From Candidatus Kaiserbacteria bacterium (GTDB lineage: Bacteria > Patescibacteriota > Minisyncoccia > Phycocordibacterales > Phycocordibacteraceae), in the NCBI GenBank assembly GCA_016217905.1, contig JACRFL010000014.1, positions 1 through 49,978 of the forward strand: a DNA stretch of 49,978 bases, in the 5' to 3' direction. The position numbers were made by a program, and so were the translations under genes. How positions within the stretch are numbered: the stretch's first letter is position 1; each line of letters starts with the position of its first letter. Below the pieces are notes generated by a model that did no database searches, was not told the origin of the DNA, and saw nothing but the letters and a program-made list of their open reading frames with translations. This document shows, in pieces, positions 42,590 through 49,978 of the stretch.

Positions 42590-43132
42590 TTAAGAATGAT
42601 TGGCTTTTAATAACTCGGCAAACTTCTCCTGAACCTTCTCCACCTTCGGGCTGATGATGAGATTGCAGTAGGCTTGCTCGGGGTTGCGCGCGAAGTAGTC
42701 TTTATGATAATTCTCCGCTTCATAAAACTCGGTGAGCGGCTTCACCTCGGTCACCACATGTCCGCCCTCCTTCGACGATGCTTCGACCTCGCGGATAAAC
42801 GCCTCCGCTTCTTCTTTCTGTGTGGGCGTCGTGTAGAGCACTATTGAGCGGTACTGCGTGCCGACATCGTTCCCTTGCCTATTCAGCGTCGTCGGGTCGT
42901 GCGTTGCGAAGAAGACGGTCAAGAGCGTACGGAAGGAGACTTTCGCCGGGTCGTATTCGATCCGTATCACTTCGGCGTGCCCTGTCTCCCCGCCGCACAC
43001 CTCGTCGTACATCGGGTTCGCCTTCGTCCCGCCAGCGTAGCCGGGCGCCACCGACACGACGCCGTCAAACATCCTGAACACCGCTTCCGTGCACCAGAAG
43101 CATCCGCCGCCGAATACTGCAATGTTTGTCAT
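42590..43132 (-). CDS. msrA: Peptide-methionine (S)-S-oxide reductase MsrA
   Basis: 180 aa. Reduces the S isomer of methionine sulfoxide. Catalytic motif [12 protein letters not shown] near residues 8-19, GYAGG, and [17 protein letters not shown]. No signal peptide or anchor, so it should act in the cytoplasm. Upstream lies the thiol-relay gene block (43172-45479), which may be related functionally. Promoter candidate TAATAT about 20 nt before the ATG. Confidence 0.97.
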   Translation of the reverse strand: MTNIAVFGGGCFWCTEAVFRMFDGVVSVAPGYAGGTKANPMYDEVCGGETGHAEVIRIEYDPAKVSFRTLLTVFFATHDPTTLNRQGNDVGTQYRSIVLYTTPTQKEEAEAFIREVEASSKEGGHVVTEVKPLTEFYEAENYHKDYFARNPEQAYCNLIISPKVEKVQEKFAELLKANHS

Positions 43133-43171
43133 AGTGTGTACGTTATTCCACCATATTACGCGAGTTCCGGG

Positions 43172-44263
43172 TTACCCGAACGTGAACGCGTAGAAGCGGA
43201 GTCCCTTTCCTTTAATTTTTAACTGGAGGGTGTGCGCTCCCGGTTCCAGATTACGGATAAACTTGTAGAGCCGGCTCTCTTTAATCGTAACGGTGCCTCC
43301 CGCTCCTACGTCCGCTCCGCCGGAAGCTCCGACCGGCTTGCCGTCCTGCAATACCTCGACTGCAGTCGCGGTATCCGCGTCGGCCACGATGTACACCTCT
43401 TTCGCATTATATCGGTACTCTACGGAGGCGTCGGAAACCGACTCTGCGTATTCGGGGGTGATATTCCACATCCCGCCGAGATACAGAGCATTCGGCACGG
43501 GAGCTTGCGGCAGCATGAACGTCTGCGCTCCCGCGCGGCCGGAAGTGCCGTTCGCGAGGTATTCGTTCCTGGACGAACCGAAGTATGTTTCCGGACTTCG
43601 GGCGGTATTCTTTTCCACCGCTATACCGGAAGCAGCCAATTTTTGATCCAAACTAATCTTGTTTTCACCAAGTACCTTGGCTCGCTCGGCAAGCAGCTCG
43701 CGGATTTTCATTTCTGTCTCTTCGTATGCGCCTTCGCCAATATGGTCGTACACAACGTTCCCGTTAATATCGATAAGATATTTTCTCGGCCAGAATTGGT
43801 TGCCCCACGCGCGCCATGTCCCATAATCGTTATCGAGAACGACCGGATAGGTAATGCCGGCTTCTTTCATGGCGGCACGGACATTGTCGATATTTTTTTC
43901 AAACGCGAACTCCGGTGTATGGATTCCGACGATCTCAAGACCTTTGTCCTTATATTTCTCATACCATGCCGTGATATGCGGAAAGGTGCGCCGGCAATTG
44001 ATGCAAGAGTACGTCATAAAATCCACTAGAATAACCTTCTTCCCGATTAATTCGCCGAGGGTGATCGGCTTTGCCGAACCATCAGAATTCATGCCGGTGT
44101 TCAGAAAACCCGATGGATTTTCAATCTCTACATACGGCTGCTTTGCTTCGAGAGAAGATGCCTGGGTACTTCTATTTGGTTTTTGCTGCAACAGCAGAGT
44201 GAGACCGGCACCGATTACCCCGAACAGTAATATCCCTCCGAGAATGGACATGGATTTACTCAT
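43172..44263 (-). CDS. Membrane-anchored thioredoxin/TlpA with C-terminal beta-sandwich (DipZ-like)
   Basis: 363 aa. N-terminal signal anchor (residues ~5-25), thioredoxin/AhpC-like domain with redox motif S-C-I-N-C near residues 85-90 within VDFMTYSCINCRRTFP, then a C-terminal carbohydrate-binding-module-like domain ending in LRFYAFTFG, as in the soluble half of mycobacterial DipZ. Acts outside the membrane, taking electrons from the adjacent CcdA. The start at 44263 overlaps the ccdA stop (ATGA). Confidence 0.9.
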   Translation of the reverse strand: MSKSMSILGGILLFGVIGAGLTLLLQQKPNRSTQASSLEAKQPYVEIENPSGFLNTGMNSDGSAKPITLGELIGKKVILVDFMTYSCINCRRTFPHITAWYEKYKDKGLEIVGIHTPEFAFEKNIDNVRAAMKEAGITYPVVLDNDYGTWRAWGNQFWPRKYLIDINGNVVYDHIGEGAYEETEMKIRELLAERAKVLGENKISLDQKLAASGIAVEKNTARSPETYFGSSRNEYLANGTSGRAGAQTFMLPQAPVPNALYLGGMWNITPEYAESVSDASVEYRYNAKEVYIVADADTATAVEVLQDGKPVGASGGADVGAGGTVTIKESRLYKFIRNLEPGAHTLQLKIKGKGLRFYAFTFG

Positions 44264-44988
44264 AGCTGTATTCGTTGAAGAATATTCTGCTCCCATTTTA
44301 CGGAATCAACGAACCCGCTCTCGAGAATCTTTACCTGCACCACCTTGTCGTATCCTGTTGCAACAAAGATACCCACTGCGATAAAGAGAACGCCGACGGT
44401 TCGCTTAAACCAACCGCGTGAATCCGCGGCTATCGTAAGCCGGTCAGCGAAGCGCTGTCCCAAGAGCCCAATGAGGAGAAGTATCATTGAGAGTCCTAGG
44501 GTATACGTTAAGAGGTACAGGGAACCGAGCGCGAAACTTGCTGGAAGAACAGAAGCAAGAATCACGAAATACGTCGGGGAACAGGACGAGAAGACAGGGC
44601 CAAGCGCTGCACCGATCAATACATCGCCCCAGAAACTTTTTCTCTGGTATCCCGCGCCGACCAGCTTATGAGAGTCTCTCGACAATGCGGCGACTCCCGG
44701 CATTTTTTCCCACAACACAGGGAACACGAATACGAGACCAAAGAGGACGAGAATACCTCCCGAAGGATACTTCCAGAACTCCGGCGGCACCATAATAAGT
44801 GCCGTCGAAAATTTGAGAAGATAGGTGAAGAGAATGATCGAGAGCGAGAGAGACCCGACAACGAGGTACGGCGTCCATGTACTTCTTCCCGTCGCCGAGG
44901 TGCCGATAACAACCGGAAGTAAAGGCAGGATGCACGGTGCGAGAACGGTGAGAACACCTGCGATGAATGAGATGGCGAGGAAGGTCAT
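44260..44988 (-). CDS. ccdA: CcdA-type transmembrane thiol:disulfide transporter
   Basis: 243 aa with about six membrane spans. Carries electrons from cytoplasmic thioredoxin to extracytoplasmic redox proteins. The redox cysteines are C in LAPCILPLLPV (span 1) and SSCSPTYF (span 4), each next to proline as the family requires. ATG at 44988 is chosen (5 nt after the thioredoxin gene) over an upstream in-frame start that overlaps it. Together with the following gene it is a split DipZ. Confidence 0.92.
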   Translation of the reverse strand: MTFLAISFIAGVLTVLAPCILPLLPVVIGTSATGRSTWTPYLVVGSLSLSIILFTYLLKFSTALIMVPPEFWKYPSGGILVLFGLVFVFPVLWEKMPGVAALSRDSHKLVGAGYQRKSFWGDVLIGAALGPVFSSCSPTYFVILASVLPASFALGSLYLLTYTLGLSMILLLIGLLGQRFADRLTIAADSRGWFKRTVGVLFIAVGIFVATGYDKVVQVKILESGFVDSVKWEQNILQRIQL

Positions 44989-44993
44989 TCGTT

Positions 44994-45479
44994 TTACTTT
45001 ATGTTTGTGACGAATTCTGCAAGAGTCAGCCCGCCGCTCCACTTCGTGATCTGATTTCCAGACGCGTCAACTTGCACAAGCGTATGCTGGTAGGTAACGC
45101 CATACTTCTGTTTCAGAGCGGTTGAATTGTCGTAGTCAACATCGAGAATCGTAACGTCTGCCGGAATATCTTTGAGATGCGAACGGATATCGGCATCAAG
45201 CGCCTTACACGTGGGACACCAACCTGCTCGGAAAAAGAGCACCACTTTCCCCGTTGCAGCTTTTGCAATTTTCTCCGGCGAATAGACTTCGTAGCTTCCC
45301 GCCTTCGCCATCATCGCCGCGCTCTCGTCTTTTTTGGGTGCCATTGCGTCGTTAGGCTGTCCAACTGCCGTACTGCCCTTCTGCACCATGGCAACATCGT
45401 TTGCATTTTGACCGAAAAAGGTGAACCACCCTATCCCCGCCAATGCAATAATCGCCGCACCGATAAGAATCTTTGTCAT
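44994..45479 (-). CDS. Membrane-anchored thioredoxin
   Basis: 161 aa. N-terminal signal anchor (MTKILIGAAIIALAGIGWFTFFG), a low-complexity linker rich in Met/Lys/Asp (about residues 28-62), and a thioredoxin domain with W-C-P-T-C and later TYQHTLVQVDASG. Placed first in the thiol-relay operon; an extracytoplasmic reductant or a partner for CcdA is likely. Confidence 0.93.
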   Translation of the reverse strand: MTKILIGAAIIALAGIGWFTFFGQNANDVAMVQKGSTAVGQPNDAMAPKKDESAAMMAKAGSYEVYSPEKIAKAATGKVVLFFRAGWCPTCKALDADIRSHLKDIPADVTILDVDYDNSTALKQKYGVTYQHTLVQVDASGNQITKWSGGLTLAEFVTNIK

Positions 45480-45513
45480 GCTCGTGTCGCTATTATTTTT
45501 TATTAATTAAAAA

Positions 45514-45539
45514 CCGTGCCCCCAGTATAGGGGGCACGG
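45514..45539 (-). terminator. Intrinsic terminator with TATACT in the loop
   Basis: 10-bp stem ccgtgccccc / gggggcacgg, loop agtata, followed on the minus strand by ttttta. It ends the HTH/membrane protein unit. The loop reads TATACT on the minus strand. Confidence 0.85.
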
Positions 45540-45567
45540 AAATAAATGTAAAGTCGGTTTTACACAC

Positions 45568-45930
45568 CTACCGGTAACGTTCTGAATGGAGGCGCGCCAC
45601 AAGCTTGGAAACGACCATGGCGCCGAGCGCGGCGGAGATCCACGGGTCGATAGAGTCGGAGAATCCCTGGAAGACGAGCGCGAGCGTGAGTACGGCGATT
45701 CCGGTAAGGTATGCGACGCGGCCCGCGTGCATCGTGTGAACCGCTTCCCGCTCGTCGTCGGCCCTCTCGTACATCACGAAGCCCGCCCACACGGCGACGA
45801 GTACCGCCGCACCAAGCAGGACTGCCATCTGGGCCGCCGCCGGCATCCACAGCATGAATGGATCGGAGAGAAGCGTGAGCAGCCCGACCAGAACCACTGC
45901 CGTACCTATGTATAAAAATTTATTTGTCAT
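45568..45930 (-). CDS. Four-span membrane protein with adjacent XRE regulator
   Basis: 120 aa. Two hydrophobic hairpins: TAVVLVGLLTLL with MAVLLGAAVLVAVWAGF, then YLTGIAVLTLALVFQ and ISAALGAMVVSKL. Between them a charged loop (MYERADDEREAVHTMHAGR) recurs in DUF2178-like proteins that pair with a small XRE regulator. Function unknown. Its ATG lies within the end of the regulator gene (11-nt overlap). Confidence 0.78.
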   Translation of the reverse strand: MTNKFLYIGTAVVLVGLLTLLSDPFMLWMPAAAQMAVLLGAAVLVAVWAGFVMYERADDEREAVHTMHAGRVAYLTGIAVLTLALVFQGFSDSIDPWISAALGAMVVSKLVARLHSERYR

Positions 45931-46141
45931 ATGTGCCATGGGAGATATGGAAAATATCTTCGATAGGCGCCTTAAACACCGCGGCGATCTTGAGCGCGAG
46001 AAGGACGGAGGGCGTGTAGTGCCCTTTTTCAATGGCGATGACCGTCTGGCGGGTAACGCCGACTCTCTCCGCGAGCTCTTCCTGGGTCAGGCCTTTTTTA
46101 GTGCGTAGGGTATGCACGGAATTTACAATATATTCTGCCAT
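45920..46141 (-). CDS. XRE-family HTH regulator (small)
   Basis: 73 aa, a single Cro/C1-type helix-turn-helix: LRTKKGLTQEELAERVGVTRQTVIAIEKGHYTPS at residues ~12-45, then LALKIAAVFKAPIEDIF. Matches the YozG-like short regulators usually paired with a membrane protein. Probably controls its own operon. TACAAT 15 nt upstream may be its -10. Confidence 0.9.
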   Translation of the reverse strand: MAEYIVNSVHTLRTKKGLTQEELAERVGVTRQTVIAIEKGHYTPSVLLALKIAAVFKAPIEDIFHISHGTYDK

Positions 46142-46272
46142 TGTCTTGCCTGAATCATTGTACCGTATCTTGGCCGAGTCAGTAGGTCAAGGCGGGTTAA
46201 CATCCGCCATTGTGCACGCACCTAGACTGTGCGTCGATACGAACCTCGATTGAGACATAGGGATACCTTAAC

Positions 46273-46899
46273 TTATTTGAGCAAGGGAGCGAGAACAGGA
46301 TAGATGCGCTCCGCGATGATCCTGTTCCCGGCGTCGTTGGGGTGAATTGAGTCCTCCATAAATTCTGCGTTCCCGAAGAGGCCGTCGAGGACGTTCGAGA
46401 CATACGCCGTGTGGTAGATGTCGCGGAGCTTCTCAAACTCCTGGGCGAATTTGTCGCCAAAGAGATTCCCTTTTACCCCGAGCAAGAGGACTATCGCGCC
46501 TCTGGATTGGATACTCTCGATCAGCTTCGCAAGATTCGCGAAGGTCGTCTCGATCGGGACTTTTTTCAAGTGGTCATTGCCGCCAAGGAGAAGCAATACA
46601 ACCTTGGGGCGATACGGGTCGAGCTCGCTCACGCGCGCCAAGCCGTCGGCGGTCGTGTCGCCGGGCACGCCGAGATTAATAATCTCGCGCCCGGTCTGTC
46701 GCGAGAGGAGCGAGACGAAATCGTTCCCGTTGGTCGCCCCGCTCCCCGCGACCAAACTGTCGCCGAAGGCGATGATGTCCGTCCCCGCCGACGGGAAGTT
46801 TGTGATCGCATCATCCCGCGTGAAAGAGAAAAAGAAATATCCGACACCGGCGAATATAAGAATCGCCGCGGCCATTCCCCACGTGGCTGCTTGACTCAT
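46273..46899 (-). CDS. SGNH hydrolase, TesA/arylesterase-like
   Basis: 208 aa. N-terminal signal anchor (residues ~7-25), block I AFGDSLVAGSGA, GVPGDTTADGL, block III LLLGGNDHLKK, block V SIHPNDAGN: all four SGNH blocks intact. Fits a secreted or membrane-tethered esterase/thioesterase of the TesA type. It begins 5 nt after the beta-helical membrane protein gene, so the two are one operon. Distinct from the two SGNH genes at 15-17 kb. Confidence 0.9.
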   Translation of the reverse strand: MSQAATWGMAAAILIFAGVGYFFFSFTRDDAITNFPSAGTDIIAFGDSLVAGSGATNGNDFVSLLSRQTGREIINLGVPGDTTADGLARVSELDPYRPKVVLLLLGGNDHLKKVPIETTFANLAKLIESIQSRGAIVLLLGVKGNLFGDKFAQEFEKLRDIYHTAYVSNVLDGLFGNAEFMEDSIHPNDAGNRIIAERIYPVLAPLLK

Positions 46900-46904
46900 T
46901 ACGA

Positions 46905-48032
46905 TTACCGCCACTCCTTTACCACTTGCCACTTGAGGTCGATGATGACGCCGACACTGATGAGAACAGCGACCGCCCGCACGAGCCACCCAAGAAGCGG
47001 TATGAACCCGAGGATCCCGAAGACAACTACGCCAAGTAGGATAGTCCTCCACGAAACCTCGCTCTCACCCTTCGAGAAATAGCCGAAGAGGAAGCTCCCG
47101 ATGATGATAGGCGCGACAATCCAGGAGATGAGAGTCAGGGCAAAGAAGCTGATGAAGCCGAGAACACCAAACGGTATGCCGAGCATCGTCACTATCAGCA
47201 AGACCGACACGACGGGGAGCGCGATAAGGGTAAGGAGCCCTCTGCCGAGCTCGAGGAGCGGACGTTCCACCGCCTTCGCGACCGCCTCTTTGCTGTACCG
47301 GCGGAACACGAGACCGAAGATAAGTGCACAGGTAAGAAGAACGAGGAACTTGCCCAGTATCAATGCAGAGATAAGCCCCGCGGCGAGGGCGGCCGGCACC
47401 TGCTTGGAGGCGCGCGGCGTATACTTCACCTCTCCATGCACCTCCGCACCGGTCTCCTTGACGAGCTCTTTGTCGGCCTTGTAGGAAATATCTTTGTAGA
47501 GAATCGCCAGCGGGCCGAGCGTTACCTTGTCTGCCTCGATAGTGACATTGCCCTTAATCGGCGCGTTGATGTAGACATTCCCTCCTCCGATTTTAAGATT
47601 GCCGGCGACCGGCGCGTCTATCCGCACGGTACCGGCACCGATTACAACATCGCCCCCAACTCCCGGCCCGCCGACGGACACTTGCCCGCCTCCGACGAGG
47701 ACGTCACCGCCCACCCTGCCCTGTATGACGACGCTGCCGGCGGCGGCGCGAATATCGTCACCAACGTTCGAAAGAATCGTGACATCCCCGCCGCCAAAGA
47801 GCACATCCGCTCCAACGTCTCCGTTGAGAAGAATATTGCCTCCCGTCGCTACCACGTCGCCCGTCACGTTCCCGGTATCCGTCACGCTGCCGCCGACGAT
47901 GTACAGATCACCGGTAATGCGCTCACTGGACAGCACCGTCGGTTGCTCGGCGATACGGAACTCGGCCGCGAGCGAGACCATAGGGATGGTCAACGCCGCG
48001 ACAGCCGCGAGATACGAAAATGACTTTTTCAT
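46905..48032 (-). CDS. Bactofilin-like beta-helix membrane protein
   Basis: 375 aa. Signal peptide (KKSFSYLAAVAALTIPMVSLA), then ~130 residues of short hydrophobic repeats of the polymer-forming/bactofilin type (GDVVATGGNILLNGDVGAD, GGDVLVGGGQVSV), a charged segment, then about four membrane spans (residues ~215-365). The beta-helix would be extracytoplasmic. A scaffold or polymer role is inference. Upstream gene of an operon with the SGNH hydrolase. Confidence 0.85.
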   Translation of the reverse strand: MKKSFSYLAAVAALTIPMVSLAAEFRIAEQPTVLSSERITGDLYIVGGSVTDTGNVTGDVVATGGNILLNGDVGADVLFGGGDVTILSNVGDDIRAAAGSVVIQGRVGGDVLVGGGQVSVGGPGVGGDVVIGAGTVRIDAPVAGNLKIGGGNVYINAPIKGNVTIEADKVTLGPLAILYKDISYKADKELVKETGAEVHGEVKYTPRASKQVPAALAAGLISALILGKFLVLLTCALIFGLVFRRYSKEAVAKAVERPLLELGRGLLTLIALPVVSVLLIVTMLGIPFGVLGFISFFALTLISWIVAPIIIGSFLFGYFSKGESEVSWRTILLGVVVFGILGFIPLLGWLVRAVAVLISVGVIIDLKWQVVKEWR

Positions 48033-48097
48033 AATTATGTAGGGTTAATTAATGCTCTTCCTTATAATATACCTACCCGCTACCGCCGGCGTCAGTG

Positions 48098-48238
48098 TCA
48101 AGCGCCGCGAGCTTTCTTTGGCTTCTTTTTAGAAAGCATCATCGCGTTCTTTACCTTCCCTTCGAGCCGAGGCGGGCGCGTGAGATGATTCTCCGCGCGC
48201 AACAGCTTCTTCTTGTCGAGTGGTCCATGCTTGTTCAT
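48098..48238 (-). CDS. Small basic protein (46 aa), unknown
   Basis: Open frame of 46 codons starting MNKHGPLDKKKLLRAENHL and ending KKKPKKARGA; 14 Lys/Arg. Its ATG is 8 nt after a TATACT box, the leaderless spacing seen at other genes here, and it fills the gap between two same-strand genes. No family recognised; nucleic-acid or ribosome binding would fit the charge. Confidence 0.5.
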   Translation of the reverse strand: MNKHGPLDKKKLLRAENHLTRPPRLEGKVKNAMMLSKKKPKKARGA

Positions 48239-48246
48239 ACGGCTCC

Positions 48247-48252
48247 AGTATA
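48247..48252 (-). promoter_or_regulatory. -10 element for the 46-aa gene
   Basis: TATACT on the minus strand, 8 nt before the ATG at 48238. Confidence 0.45.
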
Positions 48253-48269
48253 CCGTGCGGATATTCTCT

Positions 48270-49001
48270 TCAAAGCGGGTGCGCGTTGCCCAGATAATAT
48301 TCGAGCGTATAGATCCAGTCCGCCTCTGCGGCCGGCTGCTGCCTCTTCTGCCCCAGAAGCCATTCGAGATAGCTTCGATCGATGCGAGCGACGTCCTCTA
48401 TCCGCTCGCCGCTGTGTTTGCCGAAGCGCAGCGTCGTGAAGAGCAGCGGGCGCGCCGATATCTCGACCATCTTCGCGAGCGCGGCCTCTTCGCTCCCCTC
48501 CTGTTCCACCACCTTCTGGAGCAGCCTCTCGAAGAGTGCTTCCAAGACGAGCACGTCGCCCCACGCGTCGTGCGCCGTCGCCTCTACCTCAAGCCCGAGC
48601 AGATAGCGCAGGTACTGCAGCCGGTATACCCCTATGGTCTCTTTCGTATCGAGTGCGCGAGCGATTTTATAGGTGCAGATGGTCCGGGACGGCGTGATGC
48701 CCTCGCGCGCGAGCATCGCCAGGTCAAAAGCCGCATTGTGCGCGACGGTGATCACCTCGTCGCTCTCAAGCAAACCTTTCAGTCCCGGGTACTCGGGCGC
48801 GTCTTTGAATGCCGGTTTCCCCGCCACCATCCGCTCGGTGATGTGGTGAATGGCCATCGACTCTATCGAGATCAGCACCGGCGGTTTGTAGAGCGCGTTT
48901 ACGACTGGCGCGGCCCTGCTGCGCTCCTTCACCGCGAGCTGGCAGAGCCGATCGGCTTCGCCGTTCCCCGTCGTCTCGGTGTCAAGAAAAATAATTTTCA
49001 T
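48270..49001 (-). CDS. DEDDh 3'-5' exonuclease with C-terminal DUF3820-like domain
   Basis: 243 aa. Exonuclease domain: IIFLDTETTGNGEADRLCQLA (Exo I Asp/Glu), AHNAAFDLAMLA (Exo II), AHDAWGDVLVLEALF (Exo III with the catalytic His). C-terminal ~60 residues (TTLRFGKHSGERIEDVARIDRSYLEWLL) match the small domain found with exonucleases. Probably nucleic-acid repair or RNA/DNA trimming; could be DNA polymerase III epsilon-like without polymerase. The start at 49001 is 7 nt after the DUF2127 gene; two ATGs nearby. Confidence 0.9.
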   Translation of the reverse strand: MKIIFLDTETTGNGEADRLCQLAVKERSRAAPVVNALYKPPVLISIESMAIHHITERMVAGKPAFKDAPEYPGLKGLLESDEVITVAHNAAFDLAMLAREGITPSRTICTYKIARALDTKETIGVYRLQYLRYLLGLEVEATAHDAWGDVLVLEALFERLLQKVVEQEGSEEAALAKMVEISARPLLFTTLRFGKHSGERIEDVARIDRSYLEWLLGQKRQQPAAEADWIYTLEYYLGNAHPL

Positions 49002-49008
49002 CTCATCG

Positions 49009-49509
49009 CTACACTGCGAGACGCTCGATCTTTCGTTCCCGATGGTGTTTATACTCATGCCACGCGAGCACGACGAAAATCGCGTCGAAAATCGTAACCG
49101 CGGCCAGGAACAGGGAGTGGTGGATCCCGATACGATAGATTTGGTACGTCATGAAAAACAACGTGAACCCGATGGTCACGAGATACGCCCAGTGCCTGTC
49201 CCGATACAGTTGGATCGTCAAAAAGATGTTCAGGATGCCGTGCGCCAGCAAGTATACCGCGGCGAATGTCCGAGCGTCGCTCGGCACGTTTTGGAAAATC
49301 TGCACGAGAAAGTTTATAAAAACGTCGTTGGGATCTTCCAGTAATTCGTGGGAAGTGACCGAAAGCAGCGAGGTGCCCGGAGCCGCCCTGCTCAAAAACA
49401 AGAAGAGAACGCCGCCGAGGGTTTCCCAGACGCCGTTTACGCCCTTGAGGAAAATCCCGAGTTCGAATAGCCGGTGCCAGTATTTTTGTGCGGATGTATG
49501 TTCCATCAT
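49009..49509 (-). CDS. DUF2127 membrane protein
   Basis: 166 aa with four membrane spans (GVNGVWETLGGVLFLFL, AAVYLLAHGILNIFLTI, YLVTIGFTLFFMTYQIY, FLAAVTIFDAIFVVLAW); the H-G-x-x-N motif in AHGILN is typical of the family. Function unknown. Probably co-transcribed with the exonuclease. Confidence 0.85.
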   Translation of the reverse strand: MMEHTSAQKYWHRLFELGIFLKGVNGVWETLGGVLFLFLSRAAPGTSLLSVTSHELLEDPNDVFINFLVQIFQNVPSDARTFAAVYLLAHGILNIFLTIQLYRDRHWAYLVTIGFTLFFMTYQIYRIGIHHSLFLAAVTIFDAIFVVLAWHEYKHHRERKIERLAV

Positions 49510-49592
49510 TGACGGCTGACTGTCATGGTCTCAAATACGTGGAGTAAGGCCTTGTAAGAATATTTTAGCATCCCTTCTACTCCTTATGCGAG

Positions 49593-49669
49593 CCGTCTCG
49601 GTCTGTAGGGTGTCTTTGTGAATGTTACAAATGAGACACAAAACACCCGTCTCGGTCTCTGTCTCATTT
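49593..49669. repeat. Direct and inverted repeats, possible IS footprint
   Basis: ccgtctcggtct occurs at 49593-49604 and 49647-49658, and aaatgagaca (49629-49638) is inverted as tgtctcattt (49660-49669). This lies next to the gene remnant and the insertion sequence, and looks like the scar or end of a mobile element. Confidence 0.5.
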
Positions 49670-49838
49670 ACAATGGCTTGCCGTTTTTGTACCACTCCAG
49701 CGCAATAATTTCTCCTGCCCTTTCAGAAATTCCTACAACCAAAAATAATCCAAGTTTATAGCCATAACCACCAAGCTCTTGAGTTAAGCCTTCTATCTTC
49801 CACAGATCATCACGCTCTGGTCGGTTGTTGGTTTCAAG
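49668..49838 (-). pseudogene. C-terminal remnant of an interrupted gene
   Basis: 56 codons of open frame (ERDDLWKIEGLTQEL, GYGYKLGLFLVVGISERAG, IIALEWYKNGKPL-stop) with no start. The frame runs directly back into the insertion sequence: its beginning coincides with an IS-like end, so the 5' part was cut off. No family recognised. Confidence 0.6.
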
Positions 49839-49978
49839 TGGTGTGGACCCCTTTCATTGCACGCCATCCTTGTTAGTTGAATTGTATGGCCGTGCGGCCT
49901 GAAGCGCAAACTGCATAGGCGGCATCTTCAGTGCGGAGTGGATTCTGGTGTGGTTGTACTGCCAGATAGTCTGATAGA
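49839..49978 (-). mobile_element. IS3-family insertion sequence, partial (continues off the window)
   Basis: Minus-strand frame to the stop at 49854-49856 encodes the transposase C-terminus YQTIWQYNHTRIHSALKMPP, the integrase-core ending typical of IS3-family OrfB. The sequence tggtgtggacccc at 49839-49851 is a plausible terminal inverted repeat. Only 40 residues of the transposase are in the window. Confidence 0.85.

Noticed and set aside
46142-46272. Promoter or RNA gene in the gap before the SGNH gene's 3' end
   Set aside because: Only weak partial inverted repeats (acgcac/gtgcgt); nothing convincing.

Overview
The window (about 57% GC by eye, standard code with TGA used as stop) looks like a chromosomal segment of a Candidate Phyla Radiation / Patescibacteria bacterium, most like Parcubacteria. 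The gene set supports this: a very short ValRS, a class II B12-dependent ribonucleotide reductase, a DivIC/FtsB-like protein, MurJ next to a polytopic TPR protein, LemA/HtpX, a tmRNA and a tRNA-Ile without encoded CCA, and few Shine-Dalgarno sequences. This placement is inference from gene content; no phylogeny was run.

Layout. 0-5.7 kb: tsaD (5' end outside the window), valS, a PrsW-like protease and Hsp20 on the plus strand; then tRNA-Phe(GAA), tRNA-Arg(CCT), glutaredoxin, tRNA-Gly(CCC) and an FtsB/DivIC-like gene on the minus strand. 5.7-11.6 kb: minus-strand operon TPR membrane protein > murJ > lepA. 11.7-12.1 kb: rnpB with promoter and terminator. 12.1-15.0 kb: nrdJ and a DUF192 gene. 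15.1-24.7 kb: a two-armed accessory locus (below). 24.7-25.8 kb: an AT-rich remnant of a serine recombinase abutting tRNA-Ser(GGA). 25.9-29.2 kb: malic enzyme, lemA, a GGDEF gene and htpX. 29.2-35.7 kb: recG, tRNA-Ile(TAT), an HTH/endonuclease-like gene, a Cys-rich hypothetical, ftsH, smpB and ssrA (tmRNA). 35.8-40.6 kb: typA, an Nramp-related transporter and an ABC-F ATPase. 40.7-45.5 kb: nitroreductase, an RluB/RluF-type pseudouridine synthase, msrA-msrB, and a thioredoxin/CcdA/split-DipZ thiol relay. 45.5-49.5 kb: small regulators and membrane proteins, an SGNH hydrolase, a beta-helical membrane protein, an exonuclease and DUF2127. 49.6-49.98 kb: a gene remnant cut by an insertion sequence that leaves the window.

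Most interesting locus (15.1-24.7 kb). The rightward arm encodes a ThiF/MoeB-type E1-like enzyme, a PlsC-type acyltransferase, an Sfp-type phosphopantetheinyl transferase, an acyl carrier protein and a FeeM-like N-acyl amino acid synthase; the last four overlap at every junction. The divergent leftward arm encodes an Acg-like nitroreductase, a MacB/FtsX-type ABC transporter with HlyD adaptor, and two membrane-anchored SGNH hydrolases. Together they look like a pathway that makes, tailors and exports an N-acylated small molecule, which is unexpected in a lineage generally lacking fatty-acid synthesis. A recombinase remnant and a tRNA gene lie at its right edge.

Regulatory theme. At least eleven translation starts lie 6-9 nt downstream of a TATACT/TATAGT/TACACT-like -10 element, the spacing expected for leaderless mRNAs. 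The ftsH/smpB and malic-enzyme/recG pairs use overlapping -10 boxes for divergent transcription. Short palindromic repeats also recur, one inserted in frame inside recG and one inside tsaD.
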